Assembly: GCA_018394295.1 (NCBI GenBank) | Contig: CP074573.1 | Location: 2,487,156 to 2,551,155 of the forward strand | DNA length: 64,000 nucleotides | Reading direction: 5' to 3' | DNA from: Mycoplasmatota bacterium | Lineage (GTDB): Bacteria; Bacillota_I; Bacilli_A; Haloplasmatales; Haloplasmataceae | Shown: in pieces, positions 54,411 through 64,000 of the stretch | Layout: the number at the start of each line of letters is the position of its first letter | How positions within the stretch are numbered: the stretch's first letter is position 1 | The notes under the pieces: generated by a model | What the model was told of the DNA's origin: nothing | The model's database searches: none | What the model saw: the letters and a program-made list of their open reading frames with translations, nothing else | Translations under genes and position numbers: made by a program

Positions 54411-55334
54411 TTAATCTTCAACTTCCTCCTTAATTTTTATCAACTCAGAAACAAAGTCTTTAGGTTCTTCAAATATCGTTGAATGGCCTGATTCTTCTAA
54501 CCATACTAAACCTTTCTTAGGTGCTTTAATTGTATTAAAATAGGACTCTTGTAGTTCCCATGCTGTTTGATAATCATATTTCCCTACAATCAAATAAATT
54601 GGTATCTTTAATTCTAAAATATTTTTCGCTTCAAATTTATCTATTAAATCAAAATCTAATAACTCATTTGAAAAATTAATCCCTTCAACAATTTTTTCTA
54701 ATTCTTCACTAGTACAATATTCTTGATATAATTTACTTGTATTTATTTTTCGTTCGCCATATCCTAATCCTACAAACCATTTTCTTTGGACAATTAAATC
54801 ATTACAATCTTTATATGGTGGTCTACCAATTCTTTCTAGGTCTTGTATTGCTTCTTCATTTTTTAACTTTTTAACTTCACTAAGTAAAAAATCATAACTT
54901 ATTATTTCAGACTTATTCGTATCGACCATTTGGCCTGTTCCAATATAAGCATATAATTTTTCAGGAATTTGATTGGCTAGTTGAACCCCGATAGCCGATC
55001 CCCAAGACATCCCTAAAAGAAATATTTTGTCTTTCTGATATTTCTTTAGTAAATAATCAACTACTTCGGATGCATCACTAATAATTTGTTCAATATTCAT
55101 TGTTTCTTTTAAGATGTTATCATGATATGAGTTTCCTGCTCCTCTTTGATCCCAATGAGCAACTAAAAAGTTTTCTTCATACTCTTTTGGTAAAGCTTGC
55201 ATTAAAACACTAAATGGTGCGCCAGGCCCGCCATGTAACATAAGTAACAAAGGATTTTCTTCATTATTACCTGTAACTTGAATAAACTGTTCAACTCCAC
55301 CAATATTGACCATTTCCTTATTAAAAACCTGCAT
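54411..55334 (-). CDS. Alpha/beta hydrolase, proline iminopeptidase-like
   Basis: A 307-residue S33-family protein. HGGPGAPFS is the oxyanion loop, DQRGAGNS precedes the nucleophile, and the elbow is GMSWGS with Ser nucleophile. Asp is in LIVGKYDYQT and His in EESGHSTIFEEP. Proline iminopeptidases share this exact order; small lactone or ester hydrolase activity is also possible. AGGAGG precedes the ATG. Confidence 0.9.
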   Translation of the reverse strand: MQVFNKEMVNIGGVEQFIQVTGNNEENPLLLMLHGGPGAPFSVLMQALPKEYEENFLVAHWDQRGAGNSYHDNILKETMNIEQIISDASEVVDYLLKKYQKDKIFLLGMSWGSAIGVQLANQIPEKLYAYIGTGQMVDTNKSEIISYDFLLSEVKKLKNEEAIQDLERIGRPPYKDCNDLIVQRKWFVGLGYGERKINTSKLYQEYCTSEELEKIVEGINFSNELLDFDLIDKFEAKNILELKIPIYLIVGKYDYQTAWELQESYFNTIKAPKKGLVWLEESGHSTIFEEPKDFVSELIKIKEEVED

Positions 55335-56197
55335 ATATTTCCTCCTTGTATGATAGTATTTGTATTCAATAAATTTCTTTATATTAATCGCTATTATTAG
55401 CGAATAAAAACTTTTCTTTCAATAGACTGATGTTACAATATTGAAATATTAAGTATAGCCTTAATTTAACTTTATAAGTTATTTGTTAAACTAATAAAGT
55501 TATTATATAGTTAAATATTACCATATATTGTAGTTTATACCAATAGTTTCTAAAAAATAATAAGTAAGAAAATAGATGAAAATTTCATATCCAAATACTT
55601 TCACATACTAATTCTAAATTGTATTCTTGGCAGTATTTCTTAATACTATCTTCCTGTGTTATTAATCCAAATCCTTTCTCAACTTGAATTGAAGTACTAA
55701 CACGGACATAGCCGTAAACCTTCTCCATTTCTTTCCTCCTAATTATTGGTAATTATTTTACGAACAATATTAAATGCCATTAACAACGCTTGTAAAGCAT
55801 TATTTATAACCTCTTATATTAATTACTCGGAATCGATAGTAGCTCCAATTAAAACAATGATTGCTTCCTTTTTACTATTTAAGTACTTTTTAATCAGTTT
55901 AATATATGATTAATTTATCTATACTATAGTAATAGTACTAAGTGTATAAAGTGTTATTATCATTGTTTTATGAAATTTGATCTTTTCATTATCATATATG
56001 CATTTTAAGCGCTAATTTTAAAGTAGACTTTCAAAAAATAACTAACAATATCTTCCATATAGATTTCAATTCTACTTAATTAGAATTACTACCCGTATAA
56101 TTTGATTAAACTGTTTGAAAATGCAGAGAGAAGTAAGTTAATTAGGTTCTCTTGCATATAAAAAAACCATAACACGTAAATGTCATGACTTTAATGA
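55335..56197. other. Long intergenic stretch, mostly empty
   Basis: 860 very AT-rich bases. Apart from the recombinase fragment at 55585-55728 I see no reading frame, RNA gene or clear repeat. It looks like decayed mobile DNA. Confidence 0.5.
55585..55728 (-). pseudogene. N-terminal fragment of a serine recombinase
   Basis: 47 codons: [20 protein letters not shown] then [20 protein letters not shown], ending at a stop after VCESIWI. YVRVST contains the resolvase catalytic Ser. AGGAGG precedes the ATG, so it may still be translated, but the rest of the enzyme is gone. It differs in sequence from the recombinase at 18074. Confidence 0.75.
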
Positions 56198-56665
56198 CTA
56201 ATCTTCTTTCCAATTTTCTAATGTCCATCCCGATACTAATCTTTCAATTAATAAAGTATCATTCCAAATCTCATGTGGAGAAAGTTTTTTTTGTGTATCA
56301 GAAAGTTTATCTACTCTTTTCCTTACAAGTGTTTCAACATCTACAATATGCCAATGCTTTAACTTTCCATTTTTATCTACTACTGGTGTTCGCATCTCAG
56401 TTGGAATATTGTAAGAATTAGGAATATTAAAATTTCCAACTTTTCTTACTATTCCTTTTTTCAATGCGAAACGTAAAGCGAAAAATATTGAAAATTGTTC
56501 TGGTTCTTCAACTAATTTATTTACTTCAAGTGATTCTTCAATATGAAACCTTTGTAATATTCTAACAAGATTTGGTTCTTTAGGTTTTTGATCTATATTT
56601 TGAATAAATAATTTCCCTTTAGGAGTTATTAACTCAAAAACATCACCTTTAATTACTTTGCTCAT
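56198..56665 (-). CDS. Unknown soluble protein
   Basis: A 155-residue protein without signal or membrane segments, not recognised. Distinct stretches are VIKGDVFELITPKGKLFIQN, FALRFALKKGIVRKVGNFNI and WNDTLLIERLVSGWTLENWK. AGGAG precedes the ATG and overlaps the end of a small gene upstream, so the two form an operon. An immunity-type role is imaginable but unsupported. Confidence 0.75.
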   Translation of the reverse strand: MSKVIKGDVFELITPKGKLFIQNIDQKPKEPNLVRILQRFHIEESLEVNKLVEEPEQFSIFFALRFALKKGIVRKVGNFNIPNSYNIPTEMRTPVVDKNGKLKHWHIVDVETLVRKRVDKLSDTQKKLSPHEIWNDTLLIERLVSGWTLENWKED

Positions 56666-56675
56666 TTAATGTCTC

Positions 56676-56840
56676 CTAACTAAAATAATCTATCATATTC
56701 AGAATTTCTGTTCCTCTTTTAATTGCAGAGTGCTGTCCATCCAACTTCAGGAATGTAAAGAATTTTTTGAACCTAATTACAAAATTTGATAAAGTTAGAA
56801 TTTGTTTGCTACGTATTCCTTTACATAAATATTTTTTCAT
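56676..56840 (-). CDS. Small 54-residue protein
   Basis: MKKYLCKGIRSKQILTLSNF, then VIRFKKFFTFLKLDGQHSAI and KRGTEILNMIDYFS. GGGAGAG precedes the ATG, and the stop codon merges with the ribosome site of the next gene. It is basic and not recognised; it may be a remnant of a larger gene. Confidence 0.5.
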   Translation of the reverse strand: MKKYLCKGIRSKQILTLSNFVIRFKKFFTFLKLDGQHSAIKRGTEILNMIDYFS

Positions 56841-57192
56841 TATTCTCTCCCTTATAACTTTTGAAAGAGCAAAAAATTGTTTTTAGTATTTAAATATTGT
56901 CCCTAATAATAATACTGAATCTAAACTCTCACACCACCTTACTCAATTTATTACCATTAAAAATACCCTCTTTCTATAAATTATTATACATTGTTAATTT
57001 ATTTTATTCAATTCAATACTTGTAAGAGTATATCATTTAATAACTAGTTTTTATAAAGAAATTTATAAATAATCCCAAAATTAAAGTGTACCTTCTCATT
57101 GTTAATATTTATTTATGGAAGTAGCCTATTTTTTAGATGAAAAACGTAAAAAAGAAGCAAAGGTGTTAACCCCTACTTCTAATAGGTCTTAA
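56841..57192. other. Intergenic stretch with a terminator
   Basis: AT-rich, no gene seen. At about 57150-57178 an imperfect hairpin (GAAGCAAAGG / CCCCTACTTC) followed by a T run on the minus strand ends the small membrane protein transcript. Confidence 0.5.
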
Positions 57193-57384
57193 TTATCTGT
57201 GTTCAAATAAATCAATGGTACCTAATAAAACATGTGCCAATCCAAATCCGATAACACCTGCAGCAATCACTGGCATTAAATTGTTTGTCATGTTCATATT
57301 TTTTTTCATGCTTCTAGCTTTCATTGCGATACCTGTAGCGGTAACACCAGTACCAAGTATAGTTGGAATTAAACCTTCTCTCAT
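57193..57384 (-). CDS. Small two-helix membrane protein of clostridial type
   Basis: 63 residues: MREGLIPTILGTGVTATGIA at the N-terminus, a short basic loop (KARSMKKN) and a second helix ending GFGLAHVLLGTIDLFEH. This short pattern is conserved in many clostridia and their relatives and sometimes mislabelled asparagine synthase. AAGGAGG precedes the ATG. Function unknown. Confidence 0.8.
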   Translation of the reverse strand: MREGLIPTILGTGVTATGIAMKARSMKKNMNMTNNLMPVIAAGVIGFGLAHVLLGTIDLFEHR

Positions 57385-57487
57385 GAAATTCCTCCTTGTC
57401 TTTGAAGTAATTAAGATAATGACCTAATCTTAGATTTTGTTATCTCAAGAAGAATTATCCATGGTAATAATTGAAATTGATAATTAA

Positions 57488-58306
57488 CTATTTTTCTAAG
57501 ACAATACACATAGTTTCATGTTGAAGATCATATGGTTTTCCACAAACATCTGAATAAAATTCAATATTTTTAAAATTAATTGATTTGATTTCATTTGTTA
57601 GAGTTTCTTTTGTAAAATATGTATCCCATATTCTAAATACATCAATATTATCTTTTTCATCAATAACAACAAACTGATTTAAACGGATATTATTATCATA
57701 AATATAATGTGCTTCTAAACATAAATGAGGATTTGGCTTAAAAAAACCACCTTCTTCATTTAATGACCAGTTAGTACTTTCTGTCTTTCCTTTATAATAA
57801 ATTGGTGTAAAGACATCAAAAATAAACTTCCCACCTTTTTTTAATGCTTTAAAGATTTTATTTAATAATATCATCCGTTCACTTGGTGATAAAACAGCAT
57901 AATCACAATAAATTAAAATAATTAAATCAAATTCATTTTCATAGTCTATGTCTAAATAATTTTGATAATAATAGGTATTTTGCTTATTATGTTCTTTAGC
58001 ATATTCAATAGAACGCTTAGAAAAATCAATCCCTGTTACTTGATACCCTAGTTTATTTAATTGATTAGCATATAATCCTGGACCACAACCTAAATCAAGT
58101 ACCTGTGAAAATTGATCAACAGGTGCAGTTTCAGAAATCCATTTCACTGAATTTTCAATAAAATTAAAATTTCTTGAAGCAGCATCCCATTCTGGATGCA
58201 AATGCGCTTTTAGCATCTGTTCTGATATATGCTCATCATCCCAAAATTTACAACTACTTTTAGTATATACTTTTGGTTTCTTTAAATAATCAATTATTTT
58301 ACTCAT
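57488..58306 (-). CDS. Class I SAM-dependent methyltransferase
   Basis: 272 residues. After a leader (CKFWDDEHISEQMLKAHLHP) comes motif I QVLDLGCGPGLYANQL, motif II YQVTGIDFSKRSIEYAKE and LIILIYCDYAVL, then KALKKGGKFIFDVF. The DUF-like N-terminal leader and C-terminal beta part are typical of small-molecule methyltransferases; substrate unknown. Confidence 0.9.
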   Translation of the reverse strand: MSKIIDYLKKPKVYTKSSCKFWDDEHISEQMLKAHLHPEWDAASRNFNFIENSVKWISETAPVDQFSQVLDLGCGPGLYANQLNKLGYQVTGIDFSKRSIEYAKEHNKQNTYYYQNYLDIDYENEFDLIILIYCDYAVLSPSERMILLNKIFKALKKGGKFIFDVFTPIYYKGKTESTNWSLNEEGGFFKPNPHLCLEAHYIYDNNIRLNQFVVIDEKDNIDVFRIWDTYFTKETLTNEIKSINFKNIEFYSDVCGKPYDLQHETMCIVLEK

Positions 58307-58362
58307 ATTTTCTCCTAATTATTATAAAGGTCCATAGATATACTAGGGACCTTGATGATTTT

Positions 58363-59205
58363 TTATGCAATTTTATTATAATCCTCATTCATACGATTTA
58401 ATGTTTTTTCAATTTCTTCGATAATTATACTTGAGGAATTATTAAATTTAATTCTAAAGTATAAACTTCTTAAAAAGTTCTTAACATTTTCTTCGTAATA
58501 ATGCTTTTCTGGATAATCCTTTGGTGGATTTGTATTTTCAAAACTATTAACCCAACGAATTAATTCTTGTTCTTCTAATATATCTCTCGATAGAACAATA
58601 ATAATGGTTGATACTAATCGCTCAGCTTCTCCATTAATATAAACATAATCACTAATACATATCTTTTCTTTTACAACCTCTACTATTTTCATTAAATCAT
58701 CATGACCTATTTCATTACAAAATGCCATTGATCTAAGCGCATCTCCTGAATGCCCCATCGCATGAGCCCAGCCTTTTTTATCGACATATCCTCTTAAATC
58801 TTTTTCTAATCTTGCATATCGAATAAGCGTATCATTAAGATTTATCACTTCTTCCTTACTTAATAAGTCTTCTCCATTTGTAATATGATAATAGATAATT
58901 GCACGGATGATTAATACAGTAAATGTTCTATTAAATACTGCATCATTTTCTATTTCTCCCAATTTGTTAAATAAATGTTTGTCACTTAAACAAATTTCAA
59001 GTAAATCTCTAACTTGTTCTTTTGTCAACATTTTTTCTGTAATCATTAACCACAATACATTTAAGATTAAATCATCCCTTAATTCAGAATCTGTTGTACC
59101 AATATTTTCTAATAATTCTAAGGCAAATGGATAACGATCAATATCATTTGGTATCACCCATTCATTATCCCTAATACTTATCAAACGTTCTTTTAAACTA
59201 TTCAT
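58363..59205 (-). CDS. DUF2785-domain protein
   Basis: 280 residues from the ATG at 59205 with GGAGAG upstream; the longer frame starts inside the neighbouring gene. All-helical, with DUF2785 landmarks WVIPNDIDRYPFALELLENI and GYVDKKGWAHAMGHSGDALR. The His-rich GWAHAxGHSGD segment suggests a binding or catalytic site, but no activity is established for the family. Confidence 0.88.
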   Translation of the reverse strand: MNSLKERLISIRDNEWVIPNDIDRYPFALELLENIGTTDSELRDDLILNVLWLMITEKMLTKEQVRDLLEICLSDKHLFNKLGEIENDAVFNRTFTVLIIRAIIYYHITNGEDLLSKEEVINLNDTLIRYARLEKDLRGYVDKKGWAHAMGHSGDALRSMAFCNEIGHDDLMKIVEVVKEKICISDYVYINGEAERLVSTIIIVLSRDILEEQELIRWVNSFENTNPPKDYPEKHYYEENVKNFLRSLYFRIKFNNSSSIIIEEIEKTLNRMNEDYNKIA

Positions 59206-59227
59206 TTTCCTAAACTCTCCTTTTATA

Positions 59228-60718
59228 TTATTGCTCTTTATAATTTGATTTTTCTTTATACATTTGAAAATCAGAGTAATTAACAATTTCTTCTAGTGAA
59301 ATATTACTTCCTGGTATGTATTCAAACAAACCATGACTAGCGGTTAATGCATATGGCTTTTCTTTAAATGAATTTAATTCTGATAATACTTTCTGCCAAA
59401 ATAGTTCAGCTTCATTTTCATGTTTGTTAGGAAAAACAATGAGAAATTCATCTCCACCCATTCTAAATAGTACATCCGATTCATCTAAATTGTCTTGAAT
59501 GATTGAACAAACTTTAATGATATAATAATCACCTTCTGAGTGACCATATTTATCATTGACTTGTTTTAAACAATTAATATCGATATAACAAACGACAAAA
59601 GGTAGCTGGTTTGTTTCTGCTTTTTTTATCATTTCTTGTAAATATTTAATTCCACTTCTTCTATTGAGTGTTCCTGTTAACATATCGGTTGTTGCGTATT
59701 TTAATAATTCCTTTTCTAATTTCTTCATTTCTGTTATATCAGTAGCCCCAATCAGTAGACATTTATCCCCATGGTAATCAATTAATTCATAATTGGCTAC
59801 AACCCATTTATAAACTTTATCCACCTTTATCTCAACAACATGGTTATAAGCATGCCCCTGTTGTTTTAACTTTTCCATTATTTCTTGCTCTTTAGGATAA
59901 ATAAAGATATCATCAATTTTTAAATCATTCATATTTTCTGGATTTATTTCAAAATAGTTAATTGCGTTTTTATTTGATTCAATTACTAATCCATCAAAAT
60001 GGCGAACAATAAATAATGGATAGGGATTAATGTCAAATAACTTACGGAAATTCTGTTCACTAACTTGTAACTTAGCGTTATTATTAAACTGATTAATGTT
60101 TAATTTATACTGTGATACATTTATTAATATAGCAAATAAAACAAAACCTGATGTATATATTTTATTTGTTACACTTATATATACTGGCTGATTCATCTGT
60201 GATAATCCAAATAGAAAAATTAGTTGATAAATTATTAATACAATAATAATATAAAGCGGTTTAATCGTAAAAATAAATGCGGTAATCATCACAAAGATAA
60301 TATAACTATCAATACTACCTGTTATGCGTTGACTATTTAAACCAAAAGCAGTACCCAATCCTAAAAACAAAATTGGAAATACCCATAAAACAAACGATAC
60401 TAACCTTTTATTAACATGAACATCATTACGAAAATAATTATTGTATAATAATAGATAAATAATTGAAACAACAACACCGATTGCTTCAATAATAATGTTT
60501 GTCCATATAAACCCTTTATCACTAATATCTTCAAACAACTTTAAATTCCCGTACACATAGTAAAAAGAGAAAATAATATTAATTTTCGATAATAATTTAA
60601 TTCTATTTAAAATAACTAAATTATTTTCATCTTCAAAATTATTTAATGTTGATTGATTAAGGTTACTATGCATATATTTTGCATAGAATCCATGAAATTT
60701 TTTAATGATTGCATTCAT
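59228..60718 (-). CDS. Membrane PAS-GGDEF diguanylate cyclase
   Basis: 496 residues. Six or seven membrane helices fill 35-210, a PAS domain covers about 218-335 (FRKLFDINPYPLFIVRHFDG, GATDITEMKKLEK), and a GGDEF domain follows (TDMLTGTLNRRSG, FRMGGDEFLIVFPNK). The intact GGDEF predicts synthesis of cyclic di-GMP. No EAL or PilZ partner is seen in the window. Confidence 0.92.
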   Translation of the reverse strand: MNAIIKKFHGFYAKYMHSNLNQSTLNNFEDENNLVILNRIKLLSKINIIFSFYYVYGNLKLFEDISDKGFIWTNIIIEAIGVVVSIIYLLLYNNYFRNDVHVNKRLVSFVLWVFPILFLGLGTAFGLNSQRITGSIDSYIIFVMITAFIFTIKPLYIIIVLIIYQLIFLFGLSQMNQPVYISVTNKIYTSGFVLFAILINVSQYKLNINQFNNNAKLQVSEQNFRKLFDINPYPLFIVRHFDGLVIESNKNAINYFEINPENMNDLKIDDIFIYPKEQEIMEKLKQQGHAYNHVVEIKVDKVYKWVVANYELIDYHGDKCLLIGATDITEMKKLEKELLKYATTDMLTGTLNRRSGIKYLQEMIKKAETNQLPFVVCYIDINCLKQVNDKYGHSEGDYYIIKVCSIIQDNLDESDVLFRMGGDEFLIVFPNKHENEAELFWQKVLSELNSFKEKPYALTASHGLFEYIPGSNISLEEIVNYSDFQMYKEKSNYKEQ

Positions 60719-60812
60719 TTAAACAGACCCTTTATAAGTATTTATTAAATAATTATAACACTTTTATAAGTAATTGTATATACAATGATGATTAAGTTAT
60801 TCTATAAGTGAG

Positions 60813-61145
60813 TTATTTATGAGTTGTTTGCGCTAATTTAGTATCAACTGTATAATCTACAACAACTCTTTGTTCATTTACTTGACGTATATAATCCACT
60901 ACTTTAAGATGAGCAGGATGATTTTGATATATTTTTAAATCTTCTTCTTTGTTAAATACTGTGTATAACACAAGATCATAGGCTTGTTCATCATCCACTT
61001 GATTTATCCCTACTTCAATTGTTTTAACTTCATTGATTACCTCTTTTAAACCTTCTAATCTTTTTTTTATTTCTTTTGCAATTTCTAATTTAGATTGACC
61101 CTTATAATTATCTTTTAATTTCCACATGACAATATGTTTAACCAT
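60813..61145 (-). CDS. Dabb-domain (stress-responsive A/B barrel) protein
   Basis: A 110-residue protein of one Dabb domain: MVKHIVMWKLKDN at the start, EVGINQVDDEQAYDLVLYTV, NHPAHLKVVDYIRQV. Members are small dimeric alpha-beta barrels of varied function. It ends with a short charged tail (TKLAQTTHK). Single gene; start supported by GAGGAG. Confidence 0.9.
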   Translation of the reverse strand: MVKHIVMWKLKDNYKGQSKLEIAKEIKKRLEGLKEVINEVKTIEVGINQVDDEQAYDLVLYTVFNKEEDLKIYQNHPAHLKVVDYIRQVNEQRVVVDYTVDTKLAQTTHK

Positions 61146-61410
61146 TTTAAAATCTCCTCACTTAATTTTTTTTCTGTTCTCCAATATTAATATATATAAT
61201 CAATATTTTTGAATTAAATTATATAATCGTGATATAATATTTCAAACATTTACCATATATCACTATTTTCATTATATCGTATTTTATTATTTTAACAATA
61301 ACATTTAACTATAACTTAATTTTTCCTATTGCTTGATTAGTAGAGATATGTATTTTAGTACTTGTTCGTGATATAATATATATCATAAATAGAATAAAAA
61401 AGGTGATATG

Positions 61411-62442
61411 ATGAAAAACATTAAATTAACAGAATATAGTCATGGTGCTGGTTGTGGATGTAAAATTTCACCAGCTACCCTTGAAACTATATTAAAAACA
61501 ACAAGAGACACAATTAATTATCCACAATTACTTGTAGGTAATAGTAGTAATGATGATGCAGCTGCCTATGATTTAGGTAATGGAACTTCAGTTTTAAGTA
61601 CTACTGATTTTTTTATGCCAATTGTTGATGATCCTTTCACATTTGGTAAAATCGCTGCAACCAATGCGCTTAGTGATATTTATGCCATGGGAGGCAAACC
61701 TCTAATGGCTATCTCTATTTTAGGCTGGCCAGTAAAAACATTATCCCCAGAGGTTGCTAGATTAGTTGTTGATGGTGGCCGCTCAGTATGTGATAGTGCT
61801 GGAATCCCACTAGCTGGTGGTCATTCAATTGATTCACCAGAACCTATCTTTGGTCTTGCCGTTACAGGACTTGTAGAGAATAAACGCTTAAAACAAAATA
61901 ATCAAGCAACAACAGACTGCGAGATATTTTTAACGAAACCACTTGGAATTGGGATCTTAACCACTGCACAAAAAAGAAAAAAAATAGAACCTGGACATAT
62001 CGATGTTGCGATTGAGGCAATGTGCACGTTAAATAAAATAGGGGCTGAGATTTCTCAATTAGAGGGAGTTGTCGCTTTAACAGATGTTACTGGATTTGGC
62101 CTTTTAGGACACTTAGGAGAAATTTGTAGTGGTAGTGGTGTATCAGCGACCATTCAATATGATAAAGTTCCACTATTACCAAATACTGTTAAGTACCTTA
62201 ATATGGACTGTGTATCAGGTGGCACTAGAAATAATATTAAAAGTTATGGACATACCATAGAGGAAATGACTGATGAACAAAAATACATCTTATGTGATGC
62301 ACAAACATCAGGTGGCTTACTTGTCATCGTTAAAAAAGAAAATGTTTCAGAATTTTTAGATATAACAAAAAATTCAGGATTATCTCTAGAGTCAATTGGG
62401 TTCACTCGTAAACTAAGCGATAAATTAATTAAAGTAATATAA
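61411..62442 (+). CDS. selD: Selenide, water dikinase
   Basis: 343 residues. It makes selenophosphate from selenide and ATP. The catalytic Cys15 and Lys18 lie in GAGCGCKIS; Cys15 is encoded as Cys (TGT), so the gene itself does not need selenocysteine. [11 protein letters not shown], the glycine-rich [11 protein letters not shown] and AQTSGGLL are all present. Of two adjacent ATGs I prefer 61411, which is better spaced from AAGGTGAT. Followed after 15 bases by mnmH, its user. Confidence 0.95.
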   Translation: MKNIKLTEYSHGAGCGCKISPATLETILKTTRDTINYPQLLVGNSSNDDAAAYDLGNGTSVLSTTDFFMPIVDDPFTFGKIAATNALSDIYAMGGKPLMAISILGWPVKTLSPEVARLVVDGGRSVCDSAGIPLAGGHSIDSPEPIFGLAVTGLVENKRLKQNNQATTDCEIFLTKPLGIGILTTAQKRKKIEPGHIDVAIEAMCTLNKIGAEISQLEGVVALTDVTGFGLLGHLGEICSGSGVSATIQYDKVPLLPNTVKYLNMDCVSGGTRNNIKSYGHTIEEMTDEQKYILCDAQTSGGLLVIVKKENVSEFLDITKNSGLSLESIGFTRKLSDKLIKVI

Positions 62443-62457
62443 ATGGATGTGTTTTAA

Positions 62458-63555
62458 ATGGATACAACAGATGACTTTAAAAAAATAGTAGTTGAAGAAA
62501 ACCCACTAATTGATGTACGTGCCCCAATTGAATTTAGTAAGGGAGCATTTATTAATTCCATTAATCTCCCCCTTATGACTGATGAAGAAAGACACTTAGT
62601 GGGTATTTGTTATAAGGAAAAAGGTCAAGAAGAAGCCATAAAATTAGGACATCAACTTGTTTCAAATACAATACGACAGAATAGAATTGATGCTTGGGTA
62701 ACCCAAATTAATCAATACCCTAACGCCATCCTTTATTGTTTTAGAGGAGGACAACGTTCAAGAATAACTCAATCATGGATAAAAGAAACAATCGGTAAAG
62801 ATATCCCTTTTATAGAAGGGGGATACAAAGCATTTAGGAATTATTTGATGAATGCCCTTAACCCTGAGGAACAAAAAAGTAAGCCTATCTTACTAGGTGG
62901 TAATACGGGTTCTGGTAAAACATCTTTATTAAAGCAATTTGATAACTTCATTGACCTTGAAGGGATTGCTAACCATAGAGGTTCATCATTTGGAAAATAT
63001 ATCACCCCCCAACCGACACAAATCAACTTTGAAAATAACCTAGCATATGCATTAATTCAACATAAACATAAGGGATTTCAATATATGCTTCTTGAAGATG
63101 AAGGTGGAAATGTTGGTAGATGTTTTATTCCCAAACTTTTAACTGAATATTTCAAAAAAGGTGATTTAGTTTTATTAGATGTTCCTTATGAAACCAGACT
63201 TCAAAATACTCTAAATGAATATGTCATAGAGTCACAAATGCAGTATATTAATTGCTTTGGAGAAGAAAAAGGACTTTCAGAGTGGTCTAATTATATTTTG
63301 ACAAGCATTAATAAAATTAAGAAAAGACTTGGGGGAGAACGTCATAAATATGTCATGGAAGCATTTGAATCTGCTAATCAACATCAGATGAATACCGATA
63401 ACCCCAATGTTCACAGTAATTGGTTAGATATTTTACTTAAAGAATATTATGATCCAATGTATGAATATCAAATCAAAACAACAACCAAAGACATTTTGTT
63501 TAAAGGAAATACAGAAGAAGTCTATGAATACCTTAAAACGAATTATAATATGTAG
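62458..63555 (+). CDS. mnmH: tRNA 2-selenouridine synthase
   Basis: 365 residues. It converts 2-thiouridine at the wobble position of some tRNAs to geranylated and then 2-selenouridine. The N-terminal rhodanese domain has the active Cys94 in LYCFRGGQRS; the C-terminal P-loop domain has GGNTGSGKT at 148-156. In one operon with selD, which supplies selenophosphate. Confidence 0.95.
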   Translation: MDTTDDFKKIVVEENPLIDVRAPIEFSKGAFINSINLPLMTDEERHLVGICYKEKGQEEAIKLGHQLVSNTIRQNRIDAWVTQINQYPNAILYCFRGGQRSRITQSWIKETIGKDIPFIEGGYKAFRNYLMNALNPEEQKSKPILLGGNTGSGKTSLLKQFDNFIDLEGIANHRGSSFGKYITPQPTQINFENNLAYALIQHKHKGFQYMLLEDEGGNVGRCFIPKLLTEYFKKGDLVLLDVPYETRLQNTLNEYVIESQMQYINCFGEEKGLSEWSNYILTSINKIKKRLGGERHKYVMEAFESANQHQMNTDNPNVHSNWLDILLKEYYDPMYEYQIKTTTKDILFKGNTEEVYEYLKTNYNM

Positions 63556-63561
63556 TTAATT

Positions 63562-63595
63562 AAAAACCTCTTTTCTTTGATGAAAAGAGGTTTTT
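63562..63595. terminator. Bidirectional terminator after mnmH
   Basis: AAAAACCTCTTTTC / GAAAAGAGGTTTTT, a 14-base stem with TTTGAT loop. Confidence 0.9.
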
Positions 63596-63644
63596 ACTAT
63601 ATTAAACAAAATTACCTATTAATATTCATATCACTTGTTTCTTA

Positions 63645-64000
63645 TTAATTATTCAAGGAAGGTTTTTCAATAATATTATTTAAAACAAGATATAAGATAT
63701 AAAATGAAAATAAATCAAAAATAGGTACCAATACCATAAAAGCAATACTAACAACCTCACCACTTAATGTCATATTTATTACCATTGCAGTCATTGCCGT
63801 TAACATTGATACCCCTTTTATGATAATAAGGGGTGCTAAGACATAGCCAAAGGGCTTTTTCTTTAATAATAAAACTCCCGCTAAAATTGATGTTGGTACA
63901 ACAAAACCAAGATCCATCCCTTGAATAACTAATGTCGTATAGTGCTCTAACTCTTTTGGATAAGTTCCATCAATTAAAGGGTTAATAATCATTCCTAACC
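63645..64000 (-). CDS. Multi-pass membrane protein, 5' part outside window
   Basis: 115 residues from an internal Met, but the frame stays open to the window edge. Three or four membrane helices (VVPTSILAGVLLLKK, VLAPLIIIKGVSMLTAMTAM, FMVLVPIFDLFSFYILYLVL). Not recognised; the visible piece resembles the last helices of a larger conserved hypothetical integral membrane protein. Confidence 0.55.
   Translation of the reverse strand, partial: LGMIINPLIDGTYPKELEHYTTLVIQGMDLGFVVPTSILAGVLLLKKKPFGYVLAPLIIIKGVSMLTAMTAMVINMTLSGEVVSIAFMVLVPIFDLFSFYILYLVLNNIIEKPSLNN

Noticed and set aside
61146-61410. Riboswitch or SECIS element before selD
   Set aside because: The stretch is plain AT-rich sequence with no stable stem; SelD has Cys in the active site, so no SECIS is needed.

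Overview
The window is AT-rich, uses the standard genetic code (TGG for Trp, TGA as a real stop) and has strong AGGAGG-type ribosome sites. The genes are Firmicutes-like: a SwrC-type RND pump, PadR, YtrA-type GntR, MerR and HTH-XRE regulators, PepF, a lipobox lipoprotein and a small clostridial-type membrane protein. I infer a low-GC monoderm from the Bacillota or the neighbouring Mycoplasmatota-like lineages (the Haloplasma/Izemoplasma/Turicibacter neighbourhood), but no marker here fixes the genus. Neither rRNA nor tRNA genes were found.

Layout. 0-10.8 kb is ordinary chromosome: 3-methyladenine glycosylase I (cut by the edge), Mn-type SOD, an RND pump with its TetR regulator and palindromic operator, PadR plus a CPBP-family protein, a domesticated-looking Y1/RAYT protein, then thioredoxin reductase with a two-domain disulfide oxidoreductase. 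10.9-21.7 kb is an accessory block: degenerate repeats, a frameshifted IS6-family element, a large MacB-like ABC protein, a secreted MACPF (perforin-like) protein, a 5'-truncated HNH nuclease, a large serine recombinase and an intact IS1182-family element that has split a terminator. 22-32 kb holds relics (an Ntox21-like toxin end, a dead ABC ATPase copy), a LolD/FtsX-type ABC pair, a small kinase/Ogt operon, and an ankyrin-repeat membrane protein coupled to a DUF4375/DMP19-like protein.

32.0-41.3 kb is a second mobile region. Two 192-bp direct repeats, both beginning with a sequence like the 3' end of tmRNA, bracket a GLUG-repeat membrane protein, a truncated unknown gene, two broken group II introns, and a PadR-ABC exporter operon with its own operator. 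A gene fragment follows before pepF.

41.3-64 kb returns to chromosomal content, mostly on the minus strand: PepF, a carbohydrate-binding-like lipoprotein, two regulator/transporter operons (PadR-HAAS and GntR-ABC), and a long run of small enzymes (methyltransferases, GNAT acetyltransferases, NUDIX, MBL, alpha/beta hydrolase, TIM barrel, GGDEF). The plus-strand selD-mnmH pair supplies selenophosphate and 2-selenouridine in tRNA. The most unusual content is the MACPF/ABC/serine-recombinase block and the tmRNA-end repeats with the terminator-targeted intron.
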